A stretch of DNA of 44,684 nucleotides from Candidatus Scalindua sp. (GTDB lineage Bacteria > Planctomycetota > Brocadiia > Brocadiales > Scalinduaceae), in the NCBI GenBank assembly GCA_018670825.1, contig JABHIW010000073.1, positions 1 through 44,684 of the forward strand, in the 5' to 3' direction. Under the pieces are notes generated by a model. That model made no database searches. It worked only from the letters and a program-made list of their open reading frames with translations, and had not been told where the DNA came from. The position numbers and the translations under genes were made by a program. Below are positions 22,666 to 31,242 of the stretch, one piece after another; within the stretch, counting starts at the first letter, position 1; every line of letters starts with the position of its first letter.

Positions 22666-22875
22666 TCAAGCTGTTTCAATATATTCACAAATAGTGGTTG
22701 GTTCGGGTACCGGCAGACCGTCTTCATTTAAGCCGTCAATGTGAAATGAAATAGCTTCCTTGATATTTTCTTCGGCATCGCTAACTGTCGAACCGGTAGA
22801 AACGCAACCGGGTAGATCAGGTACATATGCTGAGTAATTTTCTGGACCTTTTTCAATGACGATGGCATATCGCAT
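22666..22875 (-). CDS. hicB: HicB-family antitoxin (apparently without functional toxin)
   Basis: 69 residues. Characteristic HicB partial RNase-H fold: MRYAIVIEKGPENYSAYVPD, LPGCVSTGSTVSDAEENIKE, then AISFHIDGLNEDGLPVPEP. This short class lacks the C-terminal DNA-binding domain. GAGGATAAGAT precedes the ATG. The gene directly upstream is a truncated hicA remnant, so this antitoxin is solitary. It may counteract a HicA elsewhere or be in decay. Confidence 0.88.
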   Translation of the reverse strand: MRYAIVIEKGPENYSAYVPDLPGCVSTGSTVSDAEENIKEAISFHIDGLNEDGLPVPEPTTICEYIETA

Positions 22876-22885
22876 ATCTTATCCT

Positions 22886-22961
22886 CTTTAATACTGCCTT
22901 TTGTTTTGACCCAATACTATCCATCTTCTTCAATACTTTTTATGATATTACGAACTTTCAT
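22886..22961 (-). pseudogene. hicA: hicA toxin remnant
   Basis: From an ATG at 22959-22961 the frame reads MKVRNIIKSIEEDG, then a TAG (22917-22919) where HicA proteins have Trp, then YWVKTKGS, after which it departs straight into the hicB ribosome site. HicA normally continues with a catalytic His and a basic loop. Here everything after KGS (about 35-40 residues) is deleted. Nonsense change plus deletion means the toxin is inactive. Confidence 0.75.
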
Positions 22962-23035
22962 TTAGGTTCCCAATCAAGTTAGGAATGACATTACTTGATC
23001 TGAAATCTTATACTCGTCTAAACTAAGTACTAAAG

Positions 23036-23083
23036 ATTCTGAAACCTGCCCGACTCCGTCATTCAGGCGGGTAAATTCAGAAT
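23036..23083. repeat. Hairpin repeat with ATTCTGAA ends
   Basis: Outer stem ATTCTGAA (23036-23043) / TTCAGAAT (23076-23083), inner stem CCTGCC (23045-23050) / GGCGGG (23066-23071), loop CGACTCCGTCATTCA. The inner part shares CCCGAC...GTCATTC-GGCGGG with the dispersed elements at 3043, 6676 and 32225. Confidence 0.55.
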
Positions 23084-23135
23084 GACAGTAATGGTGTTTT
23101 GCCTATTCCCGGACAACCTGTCGAGGTTTGAACCG

Positions 23136-23429
23136 CTAGTTTTCTTTAATTACTCTTTTGAAATAATAATTAACATTATTAACACCACAAAGTTCCCATC
23201 CATCTTTGCCAAGTTCATTAAGCATTGACAAATCTTTTTTGAGTATCCGTCCTCTAGGACTTCTATATTTAGTTTCTATATATTTATCATTCGCAAAATT
23301 TACTTCTAACGTTTTATATTCCCATTGTATTTCAGGGGTTTTTTCTTTAGCTTGCACTGACATGTTTGAAAACATCAAACCAGCAACAAAAACAATTATA
23401 ACCATAAGCCACAAATGATGCTTTTTCAT
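23136..23429 (-). CDS. Secreted DUF4177-like small protein
   Basis: 97 residues with a clear Sec signal (MKKHHLWLMVIIVFVAGLMF, cleavage near VQAKE). The mature part fits the DUF4177 pattern: IQWEYKTLEVNFANDK, then LSMLNELGKDGWELCGV, ending NYYFKRVIKE. The family comprises small beta-alpha proteins of unknown function, often extracytoplasmic. AAAGGAG precedes the ATG. No operon partner; the next gene begins on the opposite strand about 550 bp away. Confidence 0.75.
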   Translation of the reverse strand: MKKHHLWLMVIIVFVAGLMFSNMSVQAKEKTPEIQWEYKTLEVNFANDKYIETKYRSPRGRILKKDLSMLNELGKDGWELCGVNNVNYYFKRVIKEN

Positions 23430-23976
23430 TACTAGACTCCTTTCTAATTTAAAAAAATGTGTCAGGACTGTCTGACTAACATAATTATTTCGTCAAAGGG
23501 CAATACCTATTTTATAGGCGTTGTCCGTATTTTACTATAACTTCTTCAACAAATTTTCCGGTATTATAAATCTATATAGACATTTTTAAAAAGACCATTT
23601 CATCTCCTTCTCCCTTAATATTTTTTTTTGTGGTCACCTGCTATACTCCAAAGCATTGAGTGTCATTCTGGAACAATAGTGTACTGGCATGATACATAAT
23701 ACGCTCTCAATCAAGCTTTGTTGTCAGTTGTAGATTTCTCTCCACTTGTTATATCAGCAAATAACACACCTACAGTGCTGTTTAACAAAATATCGTTTAC
23801 TTTAATGGGTTTGGCATTTCCGTTGCGGAAGTAGTGCTGTCTTATGATTATTTACTGAAATGTTTGTCAACGGACAAGTGTTCATTCCGGGAGAGTATGT
23901 AAGCTTAGTTACTGTTACCCGTATGCTCTCCAATTATCAACTATTTTGTATATTTAAATTTTCTTTGGAGTTTATT
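23430..23976. other. Divergent intergenic region, no gene seen
   Basis: About 550 bp between two divergent genes. It contains small dyads (GTCAG-GACTGT-CTGAC near 23461, CCTATTTTATAGG near 23508) and a TGTCATTCTGG fragment near 23659 of the dispersed-repeat type. It must contain both promoters; none is strong enough to name. Confidence 0.4.
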
Positions 23977-26970
23977 ATGATCTTACGTCCTTCACAACCT
24001 GAACTGCAACAAAGATATTCGGCTGGAGAAAAACACAATCATTGGGAAGCGGTTTTGCACCGCTTATTTTTCTCTTTTGCGCTACTTACTGTTATATGCC
24101 TGACTACTTCGGCAGTATTCGCAAAACCACCTTTCCCAACAATTTCCTTACCGGAAAAGTCTCAGGGAGAGCGAGCTATTCAAGCACTGGCTGGTAAGTT
24201 GCCTGCGGTTGCAGCCTGGTATGGAACAACTCCTCAGCAATTCGCTACAATGATGATCCAAGACAATACTGCCTGGTTAGACACTGAAGGTCGGTTGTTC
24301 TTTATTGACGAATTTCCTGAACCAGCGGTTGAAGATGGAGATTCTACCCTTGCTGAAGAGTCATTTCCTTATGATCAGACATTTATACTGCATAGCCGTC
24401 CAGGAGCAAAACGAGTCCTTTTTCTGGACTTCGATGGCCATCTGACAACAGGAACTGCCTGGAACTCATCCTATGGAGATCCGATTATTTCTCCTGCGTA
24501 TGATATGGATGGAGATCTGACTTCTTTCAGTAATACAGAGATGGATCGCATTCAAAATGTGTGGCGAAGTGTTGCTGAGGATTATGCGCCGTTTGATGTG
24601 GATGTAACTACGGAGGACCCGGGCCAGGACGCCATTAACCGCAGCAGTAGCACTGACGACCGCTACGGCACACGTGTAGTGATGACCGTAGACGATTTTG
24701 CCGGTTGTGGTTGCGGAGGGTTTGCGTATGTGGGTGTTTTTGACTATGTGGGAGACTACTACAAACCTGCTTTTGTATTCAACACCAGTGAAGTAGGTGT
24801 GGCAGAAGCAGTTTCACACGAGGCAGGTCATAATCTTGGTCTATCACACGATGGCGCTATAGGTGGTACCTCTTATTACAGCGGTCACGGTAGCGGTGCA
24901 ACAGGTTGGGCCCCGATTATGGGTGTAGGTTACTACAAACAATTAGTACAATGGAGCAGAGGAGAATATGCAAACTCCAACAATTCCCAGGATGATATTC
25001 AGATCATCCAGAACAATGGAGCATTGCTTATGGCAGATGACCATGGTAATGATCAGGCAAATTCGACTGTACTTGGCAATACAACTGACGGTACCACGGT
25101 TTCTCTCAACGGTACCGGTTTAATTGAACGCAGAACTGACATTGATTTTTTTCGTTTCGTAAGCGGCAACGGTAATGTTTTGCTAAGTATCAATCCCGTC
25201 CCGCTGAGTCCTAATCTGGATATCCTTGCTGAACTGTACGATGCAAGCGGCTTCCTGATTGCGACCTCCAATCCGGTAGAAGGTCTGTCTGCTTCCATCA
25301 ACGAGACGGCGCTGCCTGCGGGCGAATACTTCATTTCTATTGATGGTACCGGTAAGGGTGATCCACTGGGAACCGGTTACACTGATTATGCAAGCCTTGG
25401 CCAATATACTATCAGTGGAAGCGTTCCTGATCCTGGCGGTCTGCAATCTCCGGTAGCTGTGGCAACTGCGACTCCTCCCCTGAACGGCCCGGCACCTTTC
25501 ACGATATATTTATTTGGCAATCAATCCTATGATCCTGACGGTGACATTCAAAGTTCCGAATGGAATTTTGGTGACGGCAGCGATAATTCACTTAACAGTG
25601 ATCCTGCCCACACCTATTACGCTCCGGGTAACTACACGTCAACTCTCACCGTGGTTGATAACGATGGCCTGTCTGATAGTGATACTGTCAGCATCACGGT
25701 GGATAACAAAGCACCGATTGCAATGGCTTCGGCAGATTCTACTTCTGGTACCGCACCATTAAACGTCAACTTTGACAGTATCGGTTCCAATGATCCTGAT
25801 GCACCGTACGGAATGATTACCGGCTATTCCTGGGACTTCGGAGACGGTGGCGGTTCGAACAGTGCAACTCCATCGCATACATATAATTCAGCAGGTATTT
25901 TTGTCGTAACGCTGACGGTGACCGATGATATTGGTGATACCGGTACAGATACGGTTACAATTGATGTATCTCAACCACCCACTATCAATCAATATCCGAT
26001 CAGCGAGAATTATGTTTCAGGTACAGTAACAGGTTCTTACACTGATACCTTAGCTGATGATGGAGTAGCAGAATCTATCAGGGAACGCGAATCTGGCGGT
26101 AGGCGAAGCAATCGTTACAGCTACCTGGAACATGTCTGGGTAGTCCCTGTACAATCCGGAAATTTGGTAGCACTGTTTATTAACGCCTGGCAAAGCGATA
26201 CTGTAGATAATGACAATTTTGTTTTTGCTTATTCTACGGACGCAGGGGCAACTTACGTTGATGTATTGACTATCAACAATACCACGGATGACGGTATAGT
26301 TTCTGTTTCACTGCCACCTGCTACACAGGGTAATGTACTTATCCGTGTGCTCGATACAGACCGTAGCAGAGGCAATAAGCCCCTGGATACCGTTTTTGTG
26401 GATGATCTCTATATTAGCACCGAAAATCAACCGGGAGTTCCACCATCTGCACCGACTGGTTTGAATGCTATTGCAGTTTCTTCCGGTCAGATCAACCTGT
26501 CATGGACGGATAATGCAATTGATGAATACGGATTCCGTATCGAACGTTCTGTAGATTCCGGTGAGTCCTGGAATAATGTTGCAATGGTCGGCGAGGACAT
26601 TCAAGCTTACAGTGACACTGATGTGGAATCTAACACAAAATACTGGTATCAGATAGCGGCTTATAACGGTTCAGGACAATCTGATTATGACGATCCTGTT
26701 AATGCGACGACACAACCTGCTTCCATAGTATTTTCTGCGAATGGGTACAAAGATAAGGGTATTAAAAAAGTAGACTTAACCTGGAGCAATGCAAATACTG
26801 ATTACGTCGATATATATCGAAACGGTACACTGGTTGATACGACACCAAACTCTTTCCCTTATACCTATACTGATAACATCGGAAAAGGAGGTGGTAGCAG
26901 CTATACATACCATGTTTGTGAGTCATCACCTACCCCTAACTGTTCGGATATAGTAACCGTTAATTTCTAA
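23977..26970 (+). CDS. Secreted metzincin-like metalloprotease with PPC, PKD and Fn3 domains
   Basis: 997 residues from the ATG at 23977, which has GGAG at 23967-23970; an earlier in-frame ATG (23860) lacks one and would hide the signal peptide. Signal: FALLTVICLTTSAVFAKP. Zinc motif HEAGHNLGLSH (His281, Glu282, His285, His291) with a Met-turn APIMGVGYY defines a metzincin. Then come a PPC-type domain (DFFRFVSGNGNVLLSINP), two PKD domains (SSEWNFGDGSDNS, GYSWDFGDGGGSNS), a beta-domain with EHVWVVPVQSGNLV, an Fn3 domain (PTGLNAIAVSSGQINLSW) and a final Ig-like domain. It is an extracellular protease or adhesin. No sorting tail is visible. Confidence 0.88.
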   Translation: MILRPSQPELQQRYSAGEKHNHWEAVLHRLFFSFALLTVICLTTSAVFAKPPFPTISLPEKSQGERAIQALAGKLPAVAAWYGTTPQQFATMMIQDNTAWLDTEGRLFFIDEFPEPAVEDGDSTLAEESFPYDQTFILHSRPGAKRVLFLDFDGHLTTGTAWNSSYGDPIISPAYDMDGDLTSFSNTEMDRIQNVWRSVAEDYAPFDVDVTTEDPGQDAINRSSSTDDRYGTRVVMTVDDFAGCGCGGFAYVGVFDYVGDYYKPAFVFNTSEVGVAEAVSHEAGHNLGLSHDGAIGGTSYYSGHGSGATGWAPIMGVGYYKQLVQWSRGEYANSNNSQDDIQIIQNNGALLMADDHGNDQANSTVLGNTTDGTTVSLNGTGLIERRTDIDFFRFVSGNGNVLLSINPVPLSPNLDILAELYDASGFLIATSNPVEGLSASINETALPAGEYFISIDGTGKGDPLGTGYTDYASLGQYTISGSVPDPGGLQSPVAVATATPPLNGPAPFTIYLFGNQSYDPDGDIQSSEWNFGDGSDNSLNSDPAHTYYAPGNYTSTLTVVDNDGLSDSDTVSITVDNKAPIAMASADSTSGTAPLNVNFDSIGSNDPDAPYGMITGYSWDFGDGGGSNSATPSHTYNSAGIFVVTLTVTDDIGDTGTDTVTIDVSQPPTINQYPISENYVSGTVTGSYTDTLADDGVAESIRERESGGRRSNRYSYLEHVWVVPVQSGNLVALFINAWQSDTVDNDNFVFAYSTDAGATYVDVLTINNTTDDGIVSVSLPPATQGNVLIRVLDTDRSRGNKPLDTVFVDDLYISTENQPGVPPSAPTGLNAIAVSSGQINLSWTDNAIDEYGFRIERSVDSGESWNNVAMVGEDIQAYSDTDVESNTKYWYQIAAYNGSGQSDYDDPVNATTQPASIVFSANGYKDKGIKKVDLTWSNANTDYVDIYRNGTLVDTTPNSFPYTYTDNIGKGGGSSYTYHVCESSPTPNCSDIVTVNF

Positions 26971-27094
26971 CCGTTTGTTATATCAGCACGCTAGTTTAAA
27001 ACTATACACTTTCAGTTCATAGTGGTTCCGTTCTGAACGTTTAAATATAAAGAAACCTTTACCGGGTTGTCCCTGGAATGGAGAACTAGATTGT

Positions 27095-27160
27095 ATGGCA
27101 CATAGTAAAGTAACAATAGTCGTGGGAGGAGTGTTGGTAAATTATGGAACATTTTGTTAG
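27095..27160 (+). CDS. Very small open frame overlapping the maturase start (21 aa)
   Basis: MAHSKVTIVVGGVLVNYGTF then Cys-stop, with TGGAGAA about 12 nt upstream. It overlaps the first 17 bases of the radical SAM gene and contains its Shine-Dalgarno. It might be a coupling leader peptide or chance. Confidence 0.2.
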   Translation: MAHSKVTIVVGGVLVNYGTFC

Positions 27161-28862
27161 TTCTAAAGATAAAACTCTGCATGGTCAGAGCGGCAGACTA
27201 AATCTCTTAGAGAGTAGAGCGACCCGTTTTACAACTCACAAGATCCAAGACAATGTCACGCTTACTGATTTGGAGAGAGATCGTCTCAAAAGTGGTTTTG
27301 GTGGTGGATATAGATATCTACCGATCGAATTGTTTATGACAGATGAAGGCTACTTCGTTTTTGATGCGAAGAATGTTCACTTTCTGAAGGTCGATCGAGT
27401 CGCTTTTGACATGTTATCGATCTTGCGTGGAAGGAATGTCGGCTTGGATGAGTTAATCGTTTTGCTGCCTCAACATTCAGATGATCAGCTTCGACAGGCC
27501 TATAGAGATCTGTTGACGGTCCAGGCTGACAATTTGTTGGTCTCTTATCATTTCCAACGTGCTCTCAGACATGATAACTCTCAATATGAAAAGGTTCTCT
27601 CAGAACGCATGGAAGGATTTACTGTTTTTACTACAACTGAATGCAACCTTGGTTGTTCGTATTGTATTTATGGAGGACAATATAAACAACATGAGAAGCT
27701 TTCCCAGGTTTCAATGTCTTGGAATACGCTTAAAAACACGATGAAGTTTCTGCACGCACACTCAAGGAAATCTCCGGAAATTCGTTTGGACTTTTTTGGT
27801 GGTGAGCCGTTGATTGCGTTTAAATTGATTAAGCGCGGTGTAGAATACTTAAAGAGTATAATTACTCCAGATGGTCAAAAAGTTGCTGTGACGATTTCCT
27901 CGAATGGAACTATCATCACGCATGAGATTCTTGATTTCCTTATACTGAACAATGTGTATCTACAATTCAGTCTGGACAGCACAAAAACTGGTCACGATCG
28001 ATACCGCAAAATCAAGGGAAACAAGCAAGGAAGCTTTGAAAGAATCATAAAAAACCTTCAAAAAATCTATGACCGTAGTCCAAAGTATTTTAGAAACAAC
28101 TTACGCTTGAAAGGCGTAATCACTCCTGAAGCTTTAGAGAATAAAGACGGAAAAGTTTTTAAGCATCCGCTCGTCCAGCTCATTGTAAGCGAGGGGCATT
28201 ATTCTTTCGTTGTTAAGGAACCCTACTACGATCTCGCAAAGGATAGTGATCATTTTTTTAATATGCTTCATACATTGGGGCGGGTCCTGCTCCGCATGGA
28301 AGGACTCAGATCTGATCAGGATATCATAAAAAAACTAAATGTCATACAGGCTGCTCTATATCATGACACATTTGGTCGCTTTTTTAACATGCAGATAACC
28401 AGCCAGGTTTATTTTAATGGGGAGGATTCGACACCTTTCACAAAGGGATGCTTAACTGGTTATAAGGAGGGAGCTGTTTCAGGAAACGGCGATATCTTTA
28501 TCTGTCACAAATCTGCAAAAGGAGAGAACTTAGTCATTGGGAATGTGAATGAAGGTGTCTGGTATTACGAGAAGATGAAAGATTTGAATACAATACTACA
28601 CCTGGATTGGACAGGATGTACTTCCTGCTATCTCCAGAAAGTCTGTGACCTTTGCTTTGAGAAACTCAATGGTGATAAGGGAAGATTTGCAGCTGGGATA
28701 AGTAATTTCTGCGAATTCAACTGCGCAAAATATCAGGTAATCTTCGACTATATGTTGCAGGTAACCGAGAAGAACCCTGAGCTATGGCAGTACATCGACA
28801 GTGTTATTAAAGATAAGATGACAAAACAGGATTTACCACGTGAGGATGCAGAAGTATCGTAG
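27144..28862 (+). CDS. Radical SAM/SPASM peptide maturase
   Basis: 572 residues. Residues about 60-135 look like a PqqD-type RiPP recognition element (YFVFDAKNVHFLKVDRVAFD, LRGRNVGLDELIVLL). The radical SAM core has TTECNLGCSYCIYGG (Cys167, Cys171, Cys174), then LDFFGGEPLIAF and VTISSNGTIIT. The C-terminus is a SPASM domain with about eight cysteines (TKGCLTGY, DIFICHKS, GCTSCYLQKVCDLCFEK, SNFCEFNC) for two auxiliary Fe-S clusters. Such enzymes form thioether or C-C crosslinks in ribosomally made peptides. GGGAGGAG at 27124-27131 precedes the ATG. The gene 19 bp downstream encodes the likely substrate. Confidence 0.88.
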   Translation: MEHFVSSKDKTLHGQSGRLNLLESRATRFTTHKIQDNVTLTDLERDRLKSGFGGGYRYLPIELFMTDEGYFVFDAKNVHFLKVDRVAFDMLSILRGRNVGLDELIVLLPQHSDDQLRQAYRDLLTVQADNLLVSYHFQRALRHDNSQYEKVLSERMEGFTVFTTTECNLGCSYCIYGGQYKQHEKLSQVSMSWNTLKNTMKFLHAHSRKSPEIRLDFFGGEPLIAFKLIKRGVEYLKSIITPDGQKVAVTISSNGTIITHEILDFLILNNVYLQFSLDSTKTGHDRYRKIKGNKQGSFERIIKNLQKIYDRSPKYFRNNLRLKGVITPEALENKDGKVFKHPLVQLIVSEGHYSFVVKEPYYDLAKDSDHFFNMLHTLGRVLLRMEGLRSDQDIIKKLNVIQAALYHDTFGRFFNMQITSQVYFNGEDSTPFTKGCLTGYKEGAVSGNGDIFICHKSAKGENLVIGNVNEGVWYYEKMKDLNTILHLDWTGCTSCYLQKVCDLCFEKLNGDKGRFAAGISNFCEFNCAKYQVIFDYMLQVTEKNPELWQYIDSVIKDKMTKQDLPREDAEVS

Positions 28863-28881
28863 GACCAGAAAGGAGAAATAT

Positions 28882-29073
28882 ATGGAACATGAACTAAAAA
28901 AAGAAGGGGAGAAAACTGTTAGGATCGTAAGTCTGAGAAGTACATTCTCTGCTGAACAATTGGGAAGACCGGCATCTGCCAAAGATTTTAATTGTCCGAG
29001 AGATTGCAATAGCTTAACGGTAATGACCGGCGAAACAAGTGTGAAACCGGTAGCTCTCGTTGTTGCTGTTTGA
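28882..29073 (+). CDS. Candidate RiPP precursor peptide (63 aa, two Cys)
   Basis: The ATG at 28882 follows AAAGGAGAA at the right distance, 19 bp after the maturase stop; a longer in-frame start inside the maturase is unlikely. Residues 1-30 are a charged, leader-like part (MEHELKKEGEKTVRIVSLRS, FSAEQLGRP). Residues about 31-63 are the likely core, ASAKDFNCPRDCNSLTVMTG followed by ETSVKPVALVVAV, with Cys38 and Cys42 spaced CPRDC and a hydrophobic VALVVAV end. It resembles no family I know, but size, position and Cys content fit a sactipeptide/ranthipeptide-type substrate. No exporter or protease gene follows. Confidence 0.7.
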   Translation: MEHELKKEGEKTVRIVSLRSTFSAEQLGRPASAKDFNCPRDCNSLTVMTGETSVKPVALVVAV

Positions 29074-29482
29074 TAGACACGGAATTAATCGGGTGTAGTT
29101 AAAATACGGTCCATTGCGGTACAAAAGGTTGAACGACCTTTGAGAGAAGTCTCCTCACGTGGTATTAAAAATGGAGCTTCAGCAGTTAGTATGATATGAT
29201 TGTATAAATTTGGTTTTACAAGAGTTGGTTAAGGACTTCATAAAATATACAAAATTTAGGGACTGTGGTATATGCTCAATAATCAGGTAACTCTTTTGGT
29301 AGAACATTTCCAACAAACACCCTGGCATTACATATCTATATTGACGTATTTGGAAAGTCCTTTAATTGCCTTCTCATTCTAATGCTTTGTCATAAATAGT
29401 TTCGTCCGAGAAAGGGCCTTTATATTTCACTTTGTACGTACTAATATCAGGTCTTGAATTAATATGCTTCAAAACTTCTACA
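29074..29482. other. Gene-poor region after the RiPP locus
   Basis: About 410 bp. It has a small hairpin AAAGGT-tgaacg-ACCTTT (29124-29141) with no U-run, and a 36-codon frame (29272-29382, MLNNQVTLLVEHFQQTPW) without a Shine-Dalgarno. No transporter, immunity gene or RNA is recognised. Confidence 0.4.
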
Positions 29483-30157
29483 TCAATTACAGTATTTATC
29501 CAGTGTTTTAATTAGTACATTTGCCTCTTCAGGCACATCGACTTCTCCCTTGAAAATCTCTTTTACGGTAACCTCTTTGCCGTAGAATTTTTTGTTAGCT
29601 TTATTATCCTGAGTGATAATTCCACCTTCTAATGAAATACCTCCATAAAGACCTTTCGCCTTTGAATAAACCAGAAATGCAGTGTCAGGCCCTATCTTGG
29701 CTTCAGCGTCCCTTCCAACCGGACCTGCGGCTACAGAGACATCAACACCTAATTTACATTTTGCTTGCAGCAACGACTCAACACCACTTTTATTCATTAT
29801 CAAAAGTATCGCATCAATCGCCTGACCTCCAATTTGAAATCCAAAACTTCCTTCGGCATTGGTAACAAATGTGGGGGCGCTCCATTTGCCAGTTTCTTTG
29901 TCTCTCTTCAGCGCGACACCCGATCCACCCTTGACACCAAAAATAAACCCTGCTTTGTACTGACGCATTATTAAGATGCCCTTACAGCTCTTTAAAAGAT
30001 TCGATGGTATTTCGGTATCTGGGATCTCCATTACCTCATCAAGATAATTGTTATACCTTTCAATCCTATCATTCAATTTCTTCTTTGATATTGCGTATGC
30101 TTCAGAATTAACCAAGAGAAAACAACAGGTTATTAACAATACTAGTTTTATTCGCAT
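29483..30157 (-). CDS. Secreted SYLF/Ysc84-domain protein
   Basis: 224 residues. Signal peptide (LVLLITCCFLLVNSEAYA) followed by the SYLF (DUF500/Ysc84) domain: LKSCKGILIMRQYKAGFIFG, VKGGSGVALKRDKETGKWSA, VTNAEGSFGFQIGGQAIDA, then VDVSVAAGPVGRDAEAK and YSKAKGLYGGISLEGGIIT. SYLF proteins bind phospholipids; bacterial exported forms are of unknown role, probably envelope-associated. AAAGGAG precedes the ATG. The gene stands alone. Confidence 0.92.
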   Translation of the reverse strand: MRIKLVLLITCCFLLVNSEAYAISKKKLNDRIERYNNYLDEVMEIPDTEIPSNLLKSCKGILIMRQYKAGFIFGVKGGSGVALKRDKETGKWSAPTFVTNAEGSFGFQIGGQAIDAILLIMNKSGVESLLQAKCKLGVDVSVAAGPVGRDAEAKIGPDTAFLVYSKAKGLYGGISLEGGIITQDNKANKKFYGKEVTVKEIFKGEVDVPEEANVLIKTLDKYCN

Positions 30158-30324
30158 ATTTAACTCCTTTCTTTAAAAATATAGGCTATATCAACACCTT
30201 TTTTACTGTTTATCAAACCGAAATCAGTATCGTCTGGATAGATTTTTGCGTAGTAAATTAATAATAAAATAATTTTTTCCGGAGCATTTTTATTTTAAAT
30301 CTCTCTTAAGTTTCCCAACCTATT

Positions 30325-31242
30325 TCAGACTTTTTTTGTGGTTCTTACTTTGTATAAAGATTGATCTTCACAGATTTTCATTTTACCAGAACTATCGTTA
30401 GCCATTTTTTGGAAAATTAACCTTGAATTGATTGATGAATCATTAATTTCCGTTTTTAAGTTTCGTGCGGTCATTCGGCAATACTCTTTGTCGATATCTA
30501 TACCAATGCTGTTTCGGCCATTTCTTAAAGCTGCAATCATTGTTGTTCCGGAACCGCAAAAAGGATCCAGTACCGTATCATTACTAAAGGAAAACATCCT
30601 GACCAGACGGGTTGCTAATTTGAGAGGAAAAGGGGCAGGGTGACTCTTTGTAGAAGCGCCGGTTATGTTCCATATTTGCCTAAACCAATCGTTAAAATCA
30701 TTTTTACTTATTTTACTTTGCTTTCTCTGTTCTGCAGTAGGCTGTCTGTATCCTCCCGGTTTCCGTTGCATTAAAATGTATTCCATATCATTTTTGATAA
30801 TAGCATTGGGTTCGTATGGCTTGCCCAGAAACTTTGTACCATTGGATACTTCAAAGTTTGCATTTGATATTTTGTGCCAGATGATGGGATTAAGATTATC
30901 AAATCCAAGTTTCCTGCATATTACAGAAATATCAGCGTGTAAAGGGAAGACAAGATGCCGCCCGTATTTACGTCGTGAAACGCAAACATCACCTACGACA
31001 CATACTAATCTGCCGCCAGGAACCAGGACCCTGAATACACCTTTCCATACTTTCTTCAGTTCTTTTAAAAATGTCTCATAATCATCTATGTGGCCCAATT
31101 GACCGGAATTTTCATTGTAACGTTTAAGGTTCCAGTACGGGGGGGACGTTACTACGAGATGAACAGATGCGTCTGGCAAAAAAGAGAGGTTTCGCGAATC
31201 GCCGTATATCAGTTTTTGGTCTGTTTCATTCATGCCGGTCAT
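30325..31242 (-). CDS. DNA methyltransferase of a type II R-M system (beta class)
   Basis: 305 residues. Catalytic motif IV TSPPYWNLKRY (SPPY at 33-36) precedes SAM motif I LDPFCGSGTTMIAALRNG (226-232), the beta-class order. SPPY-type enzymes are usually N4-cytosine or N6-adenine methyltransferases, and this one is nearest to the N4-C type. FGDVCVSRRKYGRHLVFPLH-like text (GDVCVSRRKYGRHLVFPL) and EYILMQRKPG are conserved family blocks. It overlaps the upstream endonuclease by 4 bp (ATGA), forming one operon, and should protect the host from that enzyme. A second copy's C-terminus survives at 22489-22636. Confidence 0.9.
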   Translation of the reverse strand: MTGMNETDQKLIYGDSRNLSFLPDASVHLVVTSPPYWNLKRYNENSGQLGHIDDYETFLKELKKVWKGVFRVLVPGGRLVCVVGDVCVSRRKYGRHLVFPLHADISVICRKLGFDNLNPIIWHKISNANFEVSNGTKFLGKPYEPNAIIKNDMEYILMQRKPGGYRQPTAEQRKQSKISKNDFNDWFRQIWNITGASTKSHPAPFPLKLATRLVRMFSFSNDTVLDPFCGSGTTMIAALRNGRNSIGIDIDKEYCRMTARNLKTEINDSSINSRLIFQKMANDSSGKMKICEDQSLYKVRTTKKV

